From Bdellovibrionales bacterium (GTDB lineage: Bacteria; Bdellovibrionota; UBA1018; JADZFF01): a DNA stretch of 38,737 nucleotides. The notes beneath the pieces were generated by a model. The model had not been told where the DNA came from and did not search any database. It saw nothing but the letters and a program-made list of their open reading frames with translations. Below, one piece after another: positions 26,126 through 34,195 of this stretch; within the stretch, counting starts at the first letter, position 1, and each line of letters begins with the position of its first letter. The stretch covers positions 1 to 38,737 of the forward strand of contig JADZFF010000017.1 in the NCBI GenBank assembly GCA_020850015.1, in the 5' to 3' direction. A program made the translations under genes and the position numbers.

Positions 26126-27532
26126 CTAGGCGACGTCGTCGTCGCGGTTCTGAACCTCGGTCTGGGCGGGATTCGCCTCCGGTTTCCAAAGTCCGCGGGA
26201 CTCCAGAGCCAGGCGCAGGCGTCCGATCCGGTGTGCCAGTGCGCCTGCGGACGCGACGGTCTCACGAGACTTGCGAACGGAATCGCCCGGCCCCGAGAGC
26301 CTTCCGCTGAGAATCTCGAGCTTTACCAGGAGTCCAACCAACGACTCCACGTCCGCACCAAGCTCCGCGACGGCATGGAGATCCGCGATCTCCTCCTGCC
26401 TTCTCACGAGAGCCCGCACCGAGAGGAAAGGCCCCGCCAAGGTAACGAGCACCGCCATGGCTCGCAGGAAGGAGGCCAGCGCGGGGTCGAGGGCCGGATC
26501 CTGAGCGCTCAGGATCATCACCCCCGCGATCGCGATGCAACCGGCACCCGCCAGGAACCCGACCCAGAGCCGGTTCCTGAAATGCTTGAGCCGGACATGC
26601 GCGGCCTCTCGAAGGAGCGCGGCGCGCAGCTCCTGCTCCCCCAGCTTTTCCGTCAACGGCTGCGAAAGGAAAACAGACGGCCGAAACGGCCCGCGGCCCG
26701 ATGGAAATCCCGAATAGAGAACCTGCGACCAGGCGGCAATCCGGGTATCGACCATCCAAAAGCTGGGCACGGGGACTTTCGCTTCACTGAAGCATTTTTC
26801 CAAGCGTTCCAGCAAAACTCCGGGTTCCAGCCTTTTGACCGGCAAGATTCTGCGGAGATAAAAGGGCGCGAGCGCGAAACTCAGCGCCAAGCCCGCGAAG
26901 ATGCCGAGCGCCAGCCCGGAGAGGGCCAGGAGATTGCCCGTGGATTCCTCGAGCCCGGTGGCCTTGGCTGCGGCCAGCGCGACCCTCACGAAAAGTTGGA
27001 TCACCCCGAGGTAAACGAGCACGCTCGTCAGCATCCAGCCCATGATCCGGAATCCCAGGCCCAGAAGCTGGGTCTCGCTCGGGCGATCAGGCGCGGGAAC
27101 GGAGCCCCCCTCGCTCTCGGACCGCGGCGAACCCCGAGGCGCCAGGCGATGGCTCCCGGGGCGGCTTCGGATCAGGGCTTCGAGCTTCGCGCAAAAAATG
27201 TTCTGTACCGTGAGCGCCGTGAGGAAAAGAGAGAAGGGGAGAAGGCGGTTCACGTCGGACAGACCGAAGCTCGCGACGTAGATCACCGCCTGAACGGCGA
27301 GCCCGAAGATTCCCATCACCCGGACTCTGCCCACCTCTCGGTCGGCATCCCAGTCCTGATCCTTGCCTTTGCGGATCTCAAGATCGCCCTGCGCGTATTG
27401 CGCCCAAAGTGCGAAAGCAACGACGGGTATCGCCACGATCGCCGCAAACGCAAGATGAGGGTGGGTGGCCCACTGAAGCTCAGGCAAGGGAGGAACGGGC
27501 GGTGCTGCAGCTTCTGTGGGTAGGGATGCCAT
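26126..27532 (-). CDS. M48-like membrane protein with altered zinc site
   Basis: The 468-residue protein has several membrane segments (about 28-46, 73-92, 98-112, 162-186, 202-224, 324-342 and 356-374) and the layout of M48/Ste24-type peptidases. The zinc motif, normally HExxH, reads RExxH (Arg308, Glu309, His312, in LLREAAHVRLKH), while the downstream glutamate site EEIADLHA (about 380-387) is kept. Loss of the first histidine suggests an inactive or altered enzyme. ATG at 27532 follows AAGAGAG. It is a single-gene unit; the opposite-strand open frame is a shadow. Confidence 0.8.
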   Translation of the reverse strand: MASLPTEAAAPPVPPLPELQWATHPHLAFAAIVAIPVVAFALWAQYAQGDLEIRKGKDQDWDADREVGRVRVMGIFGLAVQAVIYVASFGLSDVNRLLPFSLFLTALTVQNIFCAKLEALIRSRPGSHRLAPRGSPRSESEGGSVPAPDRPSETQLLGLGFRIMGWMLTSVLVYLGVIQLFVRVALAAAKATGLEESTGNLLALSGLALGIFAGLALSFALAPFYLRRILPVKRLEPGVLLERLEKCFSEAKVPVPSFWMVDTRIAAWSQVLYSGFPSGRGPFRPSVFLSQPLTEKLGEQELRAALLREAAHVRLKHFRNRLWVGFLAGAGCIAIAGVMILSAQDPALDPALASFLRAMAVLVTLAGPFLSVRALVRRQEEIADLHAVAELGADVESLVGLLVKLEILSGRLSGPGDSVRKSRETVASAGALAHRIGRLRLALESRGLWKPEANPAQTEVQNRDDDVA

Positions 27533-27689
27533 GCTCTCTTAATTGATCTTATCGGTCGGACTATGGGGCTCTCTTGAGGGTACCCCGTGATTCTTTAATG
27601 CCCCGTAATTACTAAGTTATCTTATCGACGCCCGCGAGCGGCCTTGGCGCTAGCGCACCCCGCCTAGAACGGGTAAACGAGTTCACATC
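27533..27689. other. Divergent intergenic region
   Basis: This 157-base gap separates the M48-like gene (left) from the RGG-tail gene (right). It contains the direct repeat TCTTATCG (27547-27554 and 27620-27627, 73 bases apart), the palindrome GGGTACCC (27578-27585) and GGGGC (27565-27569) that can pair with GCCCC (27600-27604). No promoter pair is convincing and no small gene is supported. Confidence 0.3.
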
Positions 27690-28568
27690 ATGAAAACTCT
27701 TACGGAATTCTCCGGCTTCTCCCTTCGGCCTGCTCTCGACATCAAGAACGAGCTTTTCACCGCGAAACGTAATGCGCCTCCGGCGCCGGTGGAAGCACCG
27801 CCAGCCGCAGTGACAGATGCGGCGTCGGCCGATGAAGCCCCGGCACCCGCAGAGACCGCTCCGAGCGAGTCGACTGAAGCGACGGAAGTTGCGCCTGGGG
27901 AGGCCGCGGCCCCAACGGAGCCGAACGCGTCCGACGCCGGTGCCGCTGAAGAGACCGTTAGCGCCGCTCAAGCCGAAAAGTCGGAAGCTCCGGCCGTGGA
28001 TGGGAAGGGCGAGCCGCGTGAGCCGCGCTCAGGTCGTGGGCGCCGCGGTAGAAGAGGCGGCGGTGGGGGCCCGCGCCCGCAGCAGGCTCAGCAACCTCGG
28101 GCGCCGCGGGTGGAAATCACCCGCGAAGAGCTTCAGCCAGTATTGGCCGAGCGCCTGAAGCTCGAGGGCGACAAGCTTGAAAACCTGTTGGACGCATTGG
28201 ACGTCGTCGACTTCCGCAGAATCCAGGATCTCCGTCGCGTGGTGGTGTACCAGCTCGCCGAAGGAGAAACGACGCCCCCGGGCGCCGTAAAGAAGGGCGA
28301 GAAAGCCTTCATTGCCGAGTACCTCCAGTCCTTGAACGCGCCTCGCCCTAGGGAGGGCCGAGATGACCCGCGCGGCGGACGTGACGGCCGCCGCGGAGGC
28401 CGTGACCGCAAGGGCGGCAGGTCCGCGCGTGATCGCGGCGGACCCGGAGGCGGTGGCCGTGGACCCGGAGGCGGTGGCCGTGGACCCGGAGGCGGTGGCC
28501 GTGGACCCGGAGGCGGTGGCCGCGGACCCGGAGGCGGTGGCCGCGGACCAAGCGGCCCGCGCGCGTAG
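27690..28568 (+). CDS. Disordered protein with a central domain and RGG-type tail
   Basis: The 292-residue protein has a short conserved-looking N-terminus (TEFSGFSLRPALDIKNELF), an acidic Ala/Pro/Glu-rich linker (about 30-110), an Arg/Gly cluster (115-127), a compact domain (about 141-217; LAERLKLEGDKLENLLDALD, DLRRVVVYQL) and a C-terminal Arg/Gly tail in which GPGGGGR recurs five times. Such tails usually bind RNA or nucleic acid. The tail DNA is five near-identical 21-base copies. ATG at 27690 has only a weak GAG upstream. The function is unknown. Confidence 0.8.
   Translation: MKTLTEFSGFSLRPALDIKNELFTAKRNAPPAPVEAPPAAVTDAASADEAPAPAETAPSESTEATEVAPGEAAAPTEPNASDAGAAEETVSAAQAEKSEAPAVDGKGEPREPRSGRGRRGRRGGGGGPRPQQAQQPRAPRVEITREELQPVLAERLKLEGDKLENLLDALDVVDFRRIQDLRRVVVYQLAEGETTPPGAVKKGEKAFIAEYLQSLNAPRPREGRDDPRGGRDGRRGGRDRKGGRSARDRGGPGGGGRGPGGGGRGPGGGGRGPGGGGRGPGGGGRGPSGPRA
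28440..28544 (+). repeat. Five tandem 21-base repeats
   Basis: Five consecutive copies of a 21-base unit (starting GGACCCGGAGGCGG and ending GGCCGT or GGCCGC) lie at 28440, 28461, 28482, 28503 and 28524. They are in frame inside the RGG-tail gene and encode GPGGGGR. The first three copies end in T and the last two in C, so the array has begun to diverge. Copy number probably varies by slippage. Confidence 0.9.
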
Positions 28569-28583
28569 TCCACGCAACCATTC

Positions 28584-29837
28584 TCAGGAAATCGCGAATC
28601 TCAGATCCATCACGTTCGTTTCGGTGCGTCCCCCCGGCAGTGCGTGTCCGATCGACTCCAGCCAGCCGCCGGAGTCCCGCGCGCCGAGCGCCTGATGAAC
28701 TGCGGCCCGCAACTGGCTGTCGTCTCGAATCTTGGGGGGCGCGAGCCAGCCCCCGGACAGCCCCGAGTTCCCGTCGTCGCCGTCGGTCGCGTAGGCGCCC
28801 ACCGCGCGTGGAACAGTCTGAAATCCGACGTTTTCAGCCAAATAATCCGCAAGCCTAAGCGTCCACTCGCTGCACCTCCCGCCGCGGCCCGGGCCCTCGG
28901 CCGACATCGGAAATGGCGCCTCTCCCACGCTGAACCAAAGCGTGGGGCAGCTCACTTTCGAAGCAATGATCGCCTCTGCGAACTGAGCCACGGCCTCGGC
29001 ACCGCCCCGCGAGTCGTTCACGGGAATGCGTACCGCGGCCATCCGTCGAGCAGCGGCCCAGGCCTGAACAGCGCCCTCCGCTTCCTCCACGCCGCTCAGG
29101 CGTACGAAATCGGCTTCCCGCGAAAGGAGCTCTCGCTTCACGCGCGCGCGGTGCGCGATAAGGTCAGCGCTTTCAGCGCGACCGCCCAGGGCCTCCCGCG
29201 CGCGCGCGCTCAGCAGACTCAGCGGCTCCCAGAACAGGGATGGGCCGGAACCCACCAAACGGGCATCGTTACCGGGCACATCGCAAGTCCAGAGCGTGAG
29301 CTGGCGCCGCGCCGGGCAATCCGCCGCGAGCCCACCGGCCTTGAGCGAAGAGAGAACGGCCCGCGCGGGGTTGGTTTCCTGGATGCTCCATCCTTCCATC
29401 TGTGCACGGCGATTGAGCTCGATGATGCGACTTTCGTCTCCTGGAACGAGCGGCAGCTCCGCGAGGGATGAAGCTCCGCCCGAGATCAGGAACACGGCGA
29501 TGTCTTCGGCGGCGAACGACCGCACTTGCTCCAAAAGCCAGGCGCCGGCGGCAAAGGAGGCCGGCCCAGGCGCCGGGTGGTCGCCATCATGGACTCCAGA
29601 ACCCTTTCCGACAGCGATGCGCTTTCCCTTGCGGTTGACATGAGGATCCACGACTCGAACCCAGGCTTCCATCTGCGCTGGCGCCGGCTTACCGATGGCG
29701 ACGACATGGGTGGCTCCCGCCGAATCAAGCACGCCCGACAACACTCCAGCCGATCGCAGCAGGCCCAGCGCTTGGGTGGGACTTAAGGCCCTCGCCACCG
29801 ACTGGAAAAGGTCCAGCACCTCGCTCCTCGGATCCAT
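28584..29837 (-). CDS. Glycerate 2-kinase family protein (DUF4147/MOFRL)
   Basis: Enzymes of this family phosphorylate glycerate to 2-phosphoglycerate. Motifs seen are AIGKPA, ISGGASSL, the CDVPGND region, GSGP, ATDGDDGNSG (usually GTDGxDG) and GRTETNVMDL (usually GPTGTNVNDL). The changes in the last two make this a divergent member. At 417 residues the length is normal. ATG 29837 is chosen over the adjacent GTG 29840. It is divergent from the next gene, with palindromes between. Confidence 0.82.
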   Translation of the reverse strand: MDPRSEVLDLFQSVARALSPTQALGLLRSAGVLSGVLDSAGATHVVAIGKPAPAQMEAWVRVVDPHVNRKGKRIAVGKGSGVHDGDHPAPGPASFAAGAWLLEQVRSFAAEDIAVFLISGGASSLAELPLVPGDESRIIELNRRAQMEGWSIQETNPARAVLSSLKAGGLAADCPARRQLTLWTCDVPGNDARLVGSGPSLFWEPLSLLSARAREALGGRAESADLIAHRARVKRELLSREADFVRLSGVEEAEGAVQAWAAARRMAAVRIPVNDSRGGAEAVAQFAEAIIASKVSCPTLWFSVGEAPFPMSAEGPGRGGRCSEWTLRLADYLAENVGFQTVPRAVGAYATDGDDGNSGLSGGWLAPPKIRDDSQLRAAVHQALGARDSGGWLESIGHALPGGRTETNVMDLRFAIS

Positions 29838-29852
29838 CACTGGAAGTTTACC

Positions 29853-29881
29853 TCGGATGTGTCATGCCCGACACATTCCGA
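29853..29881. promoter_or_regulatory. Hairpin-like inverted repeat in a divergent promoter region
   Basis: TCGGATGTGTC (29853-29863) and GACACA-T-TCCGA (29870-29881) pair over 11 bases with one bulged T and a 6-base loop. It lies 16 bases before the glycerate kinase start and upstream of the next gene, so it is more likely an operator or leader structure than a terminator. Confidence 0.4.
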
Positions 29882-29921
29882 CGAGCCCGACGCCCGACCA
29901 GCGCATGGACACCCGAGCCCG

Positions 29922-29949
29922 TGGAAACGTCCGAAGGTCCGCGTTTCCA
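29922..29949. promoter_or_regulatory. Perfect inverted repeat, operator-like
   Basis: TGGAAACG (29922-29929) and CGTTTCCA (29942-29949) form an exact 8-base inverted repeat with a 12-base spacer. A further half-copy, GTGTTTCC, follows at 29953-29960. The spacing suits a dimeric DNA-binding protein. It is in the 149-base gap between glycerate kinase and the gene at 29987. Confidence 0.4.
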
Positions 29950-29986
29950 TGCGTGTTTCCGATGACACCCTCTGGCACCGAACTTG

Positions 29987-30664
29987 ATGAACATGACTCT
30001 GATGAACCGCGCACACTTCCGTCGCCAGGGCATTTCGACTTTCCAACTCGGGCTGATCGCCTCAGGGGTGATCACCGCGGTGCTCGCGGGATCGCTGAGC
30101 TTCGGGCCCGAGGGGGCGCCGAAAGGAAGCGAATGGCGCGGGCCCGCCGCGACGAGCACCTTCGCCCCGGGCTCCCTGCTGCAGGAGGCACTCACGCTGG
30201 CGCAGTTCCATCGCGACCAGGAGCTCACGGCCACGCGCCAAGACTCGCGCGACCAGCTTTTCGCTACCGCTCGCGCACTGACTCGCACGGCGCTCTGGGT
30301 AGAGAAACGTGGCGCACTTCAGGGCCGCAATACCGAAGCTGGGCACGCTCGCAATCTGCTCCTCAATGCCCGCGATAAAATCCTCATGGCCGCCGGCGCG
30401 CTCGGCTCGCCCGCGCCTCAGGCGCTTCCCATGGCAGACGCCCGCCGCGTGGACCACGCCATCGCGCAGTTCGCCCTGCCTCTGGACGCCGCCCAGCAAC
30501 CTCGCGCTCTGCGCGGCATCGCCAACGAGGACCGCTCGCCGCCCCAGCCCCAGATGACCGACTCCGGCACCCGCGACGAGCTCATGGTCGACCACGTGGT
30601 GCGCTGGATGACCCGCCCGGGGCAGGAAGCCAACCCCACGGGCGGGATGCTGCGGACGTTCTAA
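29987..30664 (+). CDS. Unknown protein with a pilin-like N-terminus
   Basis: The 225-residue protein starts with a short basic leader, then RRQG|ISTFQLGLIASGVI, which resembles the cleavage site of type IV pilins and pseudopilins (Gly before a hydrophobic, mostly helical segment). The usual glutamate at +5 is Gln here. The rest is polar, Ala-rich and helical, with no known domain. The start is uncertain: ATG 29987, 29993 and 30002 are all in frame, and none has a strong ribosome-binding site. The function is unknown. Confidence 0.65.
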   Translation: MNMTLMNRAHFRRQGISTFQLGLIASGVITAVLAGSLSFGPEGAPKGSEWRGPAATSTFAPGSLLQEALTLAQFHRDQELTATRQDSRDQLFATARALTRTALWVEKRGALQGRNTEAGHARNLLLNARDKILMAAGALGSPAPQALPMADARRVDHAIAQFALPLDAAQQPRALRGIANEDRSPPQPQMTDSGTRDELMVDHVVRWMTRPGQEANPTGGMLRTF

Positions 30665-30713
30665 AGGAGCCGGCAGGCCCCTGGCGGCCTCTTGGCCAAT
30701 ACTCGTTCAGAGA

Positions 30714-31640
30714 CTATTTCGGATTTCTGCTGACGGTCTCGAAGGCGGCGGATCCAGACGCTCTGTACTCGTATGTCTTGCCCAGCAGCCGATCGAAGAG
30801 GCGGATTTTCAAGTTCGAGAGCTTCGAGTTGCGGCACCAGAGCTTGGATCCATCCGTATCTTCATACTCCACGAGCGCGGCTTTTTCCGGATTCGCGTTG
30901 GCTTCTCCTTCGAGGATCCAGCGCCAGCTCTTGGCCCGGAACGTCCAGAGCCCCTCCTTCCACTCGGACTTCGGGCGCATCATGCCTAGAGTCGAGGAGA
31001 ACGCGATCCGCCTGCCCTCGCGGAAAAGCACAAACGAGGATACTGGCGGGCTGGGGCGCCCAAGCAATGGGATCCGAGCTGAAAGCCCCTCGAACACCAA
31101 GCCGTCGGCGGCGGGACCTTCGAAAGTATTACAGTGAGCCCAGGCCCATTCGAGCGCTTGCCGGGTGCCATGAATGTGGCCAATCATTCCAGGTGCGGCC
31201 TGGAATTCAATCTCCCGGCCTCCCACCCTGACTGCTCCGTCGAACATCGCGTCCAGGGCAAAGCTGTTCAGCTCGCTCTTCGCGATGCCCAGGGTCCTGA
31301 CCAGGAACGGCACGTGCCGAAAGCGGAGGCCGCTGTTTTCGTATTCAAAACGCCATTCGATGTCGCCCGCCGTGCCTCGGCCCCGGACTGAGTCGATAAG
31401 GTCCTGATCGCGAGAGAAGGCCTGGCTACCCTCCCAATCCAAGGACTCCAGAGAGGTGGAGTTCTTTCCGATTGAGATTTCGTCGCCCCCACGGTCAAAA
31501 AAGATGGCCCAAGTGGCAGCCTCCCGGCTAACACCGTCCAAGAGAGAATACCGGAACCAAAGCGCCCGCCCCTCACCCAACCCGATCCTTCCGAACCAGA
31601 TCTCGTAGAACGGCCCTTTGCCACGGTATCTGCGATTCAT
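30714..31640 (-). CDS. Lipocalin/tocopherol-cyclase-like protein, unknown
   Basis: The 308-residue protein is beta-rich and contains RRYRGKGPFYEIWFGRIGL, ALWFRYSLLDG, AIFFDR and a later EWAWAHCNTF. This arrangement resembles uncharacterised proteins related to AttH and tocopherol-cyclase/CrtC-like barrels, a weak family call made from memory. No signal peptide is seen. Its ATG overlaps the preceding membrane-protein stop by 4 bases (ATGA), so it is the last gene of the decarboxylase operon. A role in binding or modifying a hydrophobic product is speculative. Confidence 0.75.
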   Translation of the reverse strand: MNRRYRGKGPFYEIWFGRIGLGEGRALWFRYSLLDGVSREAATWAIFFDRGGDEISIGKNSTSLESLDWEGSQAFSRDQDLIDSVRGRGTAGDIEWRFEYENSGLRFRHVPFLVRTLGIAKSELNSFALDAMFDGAVRVGGREIEFQAAPGMIGHIHGTRQALEWAWAHCNTFEGPAADGLVFEGLSARIPLLGRPSPPVSSFVLFREGRRIAFSSTLGMMRPKSEWKEGLWTFRAKSWRWILEGEANANPEKAALVEYEDTDGSKLWCRNSKLSNLKIRLFDRLLGKTYEYRASGSAAFETVSRNPK

Positions 31641-32071
31641 ACGCCGCGCGTTCCCGCCGACACGGGATCGATCGCGCGCGACGCGACCAGGGTCAGCGCC
31701 ACGAAACCATCCGCCACCGCGCAGAGGATCCACCCGCTGCCGAGCGTGAACGCTAGCCAAACAAACCCTGCAGTGCTCACGAGCTTGGACAGGATCATCA
31801 GAGAGGACAATCGCCGATCCGAGGGGTCGCGCGCCGACGCGGCGGCCAAGCCCACCAGCACGGCCATCAGGGAAATGGCCAGTACATGCCAGAGCTCTCC
31901 GCCCGTGCCCCGCATAGCAGGCGACAGCCCCAGGACTTCAGCCATCCCGTTCAAGCCTGTCGTGAGCTCCACTGGGACCAAGACGAAAAGAATACCAACC
32001 CCGAGAAACGCCACGGCCCAACCCGAAGATACGCGTCGATACAGTCCCGTCTTCCATCCTTCGATGCTCAT
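31637..32071 (-). CDS. Small membrane protein, unknown
   Basis: The 144-residue protein has about four hydrophobic segments (near residues 19-38, 62-78, 91-109 and 111-130) with short loops. GAGAGG precedes the ATG at 32071, which lies one base after the DGC-gene stop. It overlaps the next gene by 4 bases. I do not recognise the family; the context suggests a membrane step in the same pathway. Confidence 0.8.
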   Translation of the reverse strand: MSIEGWKTGLYRRVSSGWAVAFLGVGILFVLVPVELTTGLNGMAEVLGLSPAMRGTGGELWHVLAISLMAVLVGLAAASARDPSDRRLSSLMILSKLVSTAGFVWLAFTLGSGWILCAVADGFVALTLVASRAIDPVSAGTRGV

Positions 32072-32072
32072 C

Positions 32073-32447
32073 TCAACCTCTCTCTTTGATCGATTCGGCG
32101 ACGAGGTCATACACCTCGTCAGCCTGCTTGGGGTCAAAGTCCTCGTGAAGTTTCTTTCGAATTCCGAAATCCGACAGCACCTGGTGCACCGTAGGCTCCA
32201 CCCCGTGCCTCGCCAGGCAGCTTTTCACGCAAGCCAGCGGGCATCCATCGATGGCCGCGATCGCCCGTCCCGATTTCGCTACGCGGACTAGCGAAGCGAC
32301 GTCGCCGCCCACGCCCGCGATGCACGACATCTCCGCGACTCCGGCGCGATCGAGCCTAACCGCCAAGGCGTTCGCGAGCTGCGCGGCGCTCGAGCATCCC
32401 GAACATGAGTAGACGATCGGAATATTTTTAACCGACTTCTCCCGCAT
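32073..32447 (-). CDS. DGC-domain putative zinc-binding protein
   Basis: The 124-residue protein shows the family signature: YSCSGCSSAAQLAN near the N-terminus and DGCPLACVKSCL in the middle, with the Asp-Gly-Cys and further cysteines that could bind metal. Most DGC proteins have unknown roles; some accompany redox or metal genes. GGAGGG lies just upstream of ATG 32447. It sits 11 bases after the TPP-enzyme stop and one base before the membrane-protein start, so it belongs to the same operon. Confidence 0.85.
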   Translation of the reverse strand: MREKSVKNIPIVYSCSGCSSAAQLANALAVRLDRAGVAEMSCIAGVGGDVASLVRVAKSGRAIAAIDGCPLACVKSCLARHGVEPTVHQVLSDFGIRKKLHEDFDPKQADEVYDLVAESIKERG

Positions 32448-32458
32448 AAGCGTCCCTC

Positions 32459-34195
32459 CTATCTCGGTGCGCTGGTGATCTTCCGTCCCACCACTCTCGC
32501 CACCAGGCGCAGGCGGTCTTTCCACGGAAACCTGAGAAAGTTCGTCTTGAGCACGCCCTTCGAAAAGTAGGTCGGCATGGAGTAATCAACCGCGGCCTCG
32601 AGTAGAACCGGGCGCCCGCGCGCGGCCTCGGCGAGGCCCCATCGGATACCCGATTCCGGATCGCTGGGGTCAAGACGAAGAAAGGCAGCGCCAAGTCCCT
32701 CCGCGATCAGGTCGGCTCGGTAGGACGGCAACTCCGTGCAAGTCTCCCGCTGCAGAGCCGCCCGCTGAAACTGAGCGATCTGCGAAAGCTCGCCGTCACG
32801 GAGCAGGATCACCACCAGACCCACGCCCTGCGCGGAGGCCGTGGCAAGCTCGAACCCGGTCATCATGAAAGCGCCGTCTCCGGCGAAAGCAACGACGGGA
32901 CGTGCGGGTTCCGCGAGGCTCGCTCCGATCGCCGCTGGAACGCAGTAGCCCATGCAGGAGTAGTCCACGGGAGCAAGGAAGGATCGGGGCCGCGGGAGTC
33001 GCAGATGCTCCATGGCGAGAAAGGTTCCGTTGCCGCTGTCGGTGACGTAAATCGCCTCAGGACCCGCAGCTCTCTGCGCGGCCGAAAAGAGCGCCTCGGG
33101 AGCGATCCGGTCCTTGCTGAGGGGAGCGGCTTGCTCCTCTCGGATGCACGCATGCGCAGCTGCCAGGCGGTTGAGCCTTGCGGAATCGCACTGGCGTGCA
33201 GCCAGCGACGGCGTGGAGAGCAGCGCGCGGACAAATGCGCCAGCGTCCGCCTGAATAGTCACCTCGGCCGGGTAGTTGCGCCCCAATGCGGCGGCGTCGG
33301 CATCCACGTGTATGAGACGCGCCGGCGGCTCGACGCCATAGCTCCCGGTTGCGACCTCGCCGAAGCGGCAACCGATGGCGAGCAGGCAGTCCAGGCCGGA
33401 CTCTATCTGCCGGATCGAAGCGGGAGCCGTGCGCCCCATCTGATTCCACGTCCAGCGTGGATGATTTTCCGGGAAAACGCCCTTTCCAGAAATCGTCGTG
33501 AAGACCACGGCATCGAGGGCCTCTGCCAGCTCCATGAGGGCATTTCCTGCGCTCTGAGCCCCGAGTCCGAGGTAAAGTCCAATCGAACGCGAGCGATTCA
33601 GAGCGTCCGCAACACCCCCAAGCAGAGCTGGGTCCACAGGGTTCAACGAGGCGTCCGAGAGCGGCCGGTTCACCTCGGGGCCGGGATCGCCGGGGGAAAT
33701 ATAGAGCTCCGCGGGAACTTCGATCATCACCGGACCCGCCGGCGCGGTCACGGCAAGCCGACACGCGTCGCGAATCATGGGATCGAGGTCCGCATGAGTG
33801 CGTGCCTGAAAGACACGCTTGCAAACCGGTCGCGCAATCTCTGCCTGGTTGATGTCGTGCAGCTGGTAGGCACGACCCGTGTCGCCTCGAATTCCGCAGG
33901 CGATGACCAAGAGCGGGATCTGGTCCATCCAGCACTCCGCGATTCCTGAAAGCGCATGAGTAAGGCCGGCACCCGGCACGAGATTGAGCGCGGCAAGCCG
34001 ACCGGAAGCCCTGAAAGCCCCATCGGCCATGAACCCGGCCGCCTGCTCATCGCCCACCAGTATGGGGGTCAGCTTGGGTTCGTCCAGCATTGCGTCGTAG
34101 AGTTCAATGTTGTGCGTGCCTGGGATCCCGAAAACGAGATTCACCCCTTCTCGCACAAGCGCTCTGGCCACGGTTCTCCCGCCCAACTCCTTCAT
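32459..34195 (-). CDS. Thiamine pyrophosphate-dependent enzyme, acetolactate-synthase-like
   Basis: The 578-residue protein has the three-domain layout of the POX/acetolactate synthase group. The catalytic glutamate is Glu50 in VGDEQAAGF, the central domain is around 190-340, and the TPP/Mg motif starts GDGAF (439-441). The second half of that motif, usually ending NN, reads RDGELS (466-471), so substrate class differs from true acetolactate synthase. Strong GGAGGG precedes ATG 34195, which overlaps the decarboxylase stop by 4 bases. It likely acts on a 2-oxo acid linked to the amine made by its neighbour; inference. Confidence 0.88.
   Translation of the reverse strand: MKELGGRTVARALVREGVNLVFGIPGTHNIELYDAMLDEPKLTPILVGDEQAAGFMADGAFRASGRLAALNLVPGAGLTHALSGIAECWMDQIPLLVIACGIRGDTGRAYQLHDINQAEIARPVCKRVFQARTHADLDPMIRDACRLAVTAPAGPVMIEVPAELYISPGDPGPEVNRPLSDASLNPVDPALLGGVADALNRSRSIGLYLGLGAQSAGNALMELAEALDAVVFTTISGKGVFPENHPRWTWNQMGRTAPASIRQIESGLDCLLAIGCRFGEVATGSYGVEPPARLIHVDADAAALGRNYPAEVTIQADAGAFVRALLSTPSLAARQCDSARLNRLAAAHACIREEQAAPLSKDRIAPEALFSAAQRAAGPEAIYVTDSGNGTFLAMEHLRLPRPRSFLAPVDYSCMGYCVPAAIGASLAEPARPVVAFAGDGAFMMTGFELATASAQGVGLVVILLRDGELSQIAQFQRAALQRETCTELPSYRADLIAEGLGAAFLRLDPSDPESGIRWGLAEAARGRPVLLEAAVDYSMPTYFSKGVLKTNFLRFPWKDRLRLVARVVGRKITSAPR

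Noticed and set aside
26111-27523. 470-residue plus-strand frame opposite the M48-like gene
   Set aside because: The minus frame has membrane segments and M48 motifs; the plus frame is polar, Arg/Glu-rich shadow sequence.
28029-28581. Minus-strand frames across the 21-base repeats
   Set aside because: Low-complexity translations of the RGG-tail repeats with no independent support.
30686-30697. GGCC-tctt-GGCC as a terminator between convergent genes
   Set aside because: A four-pair stem without a T-run is too weak.
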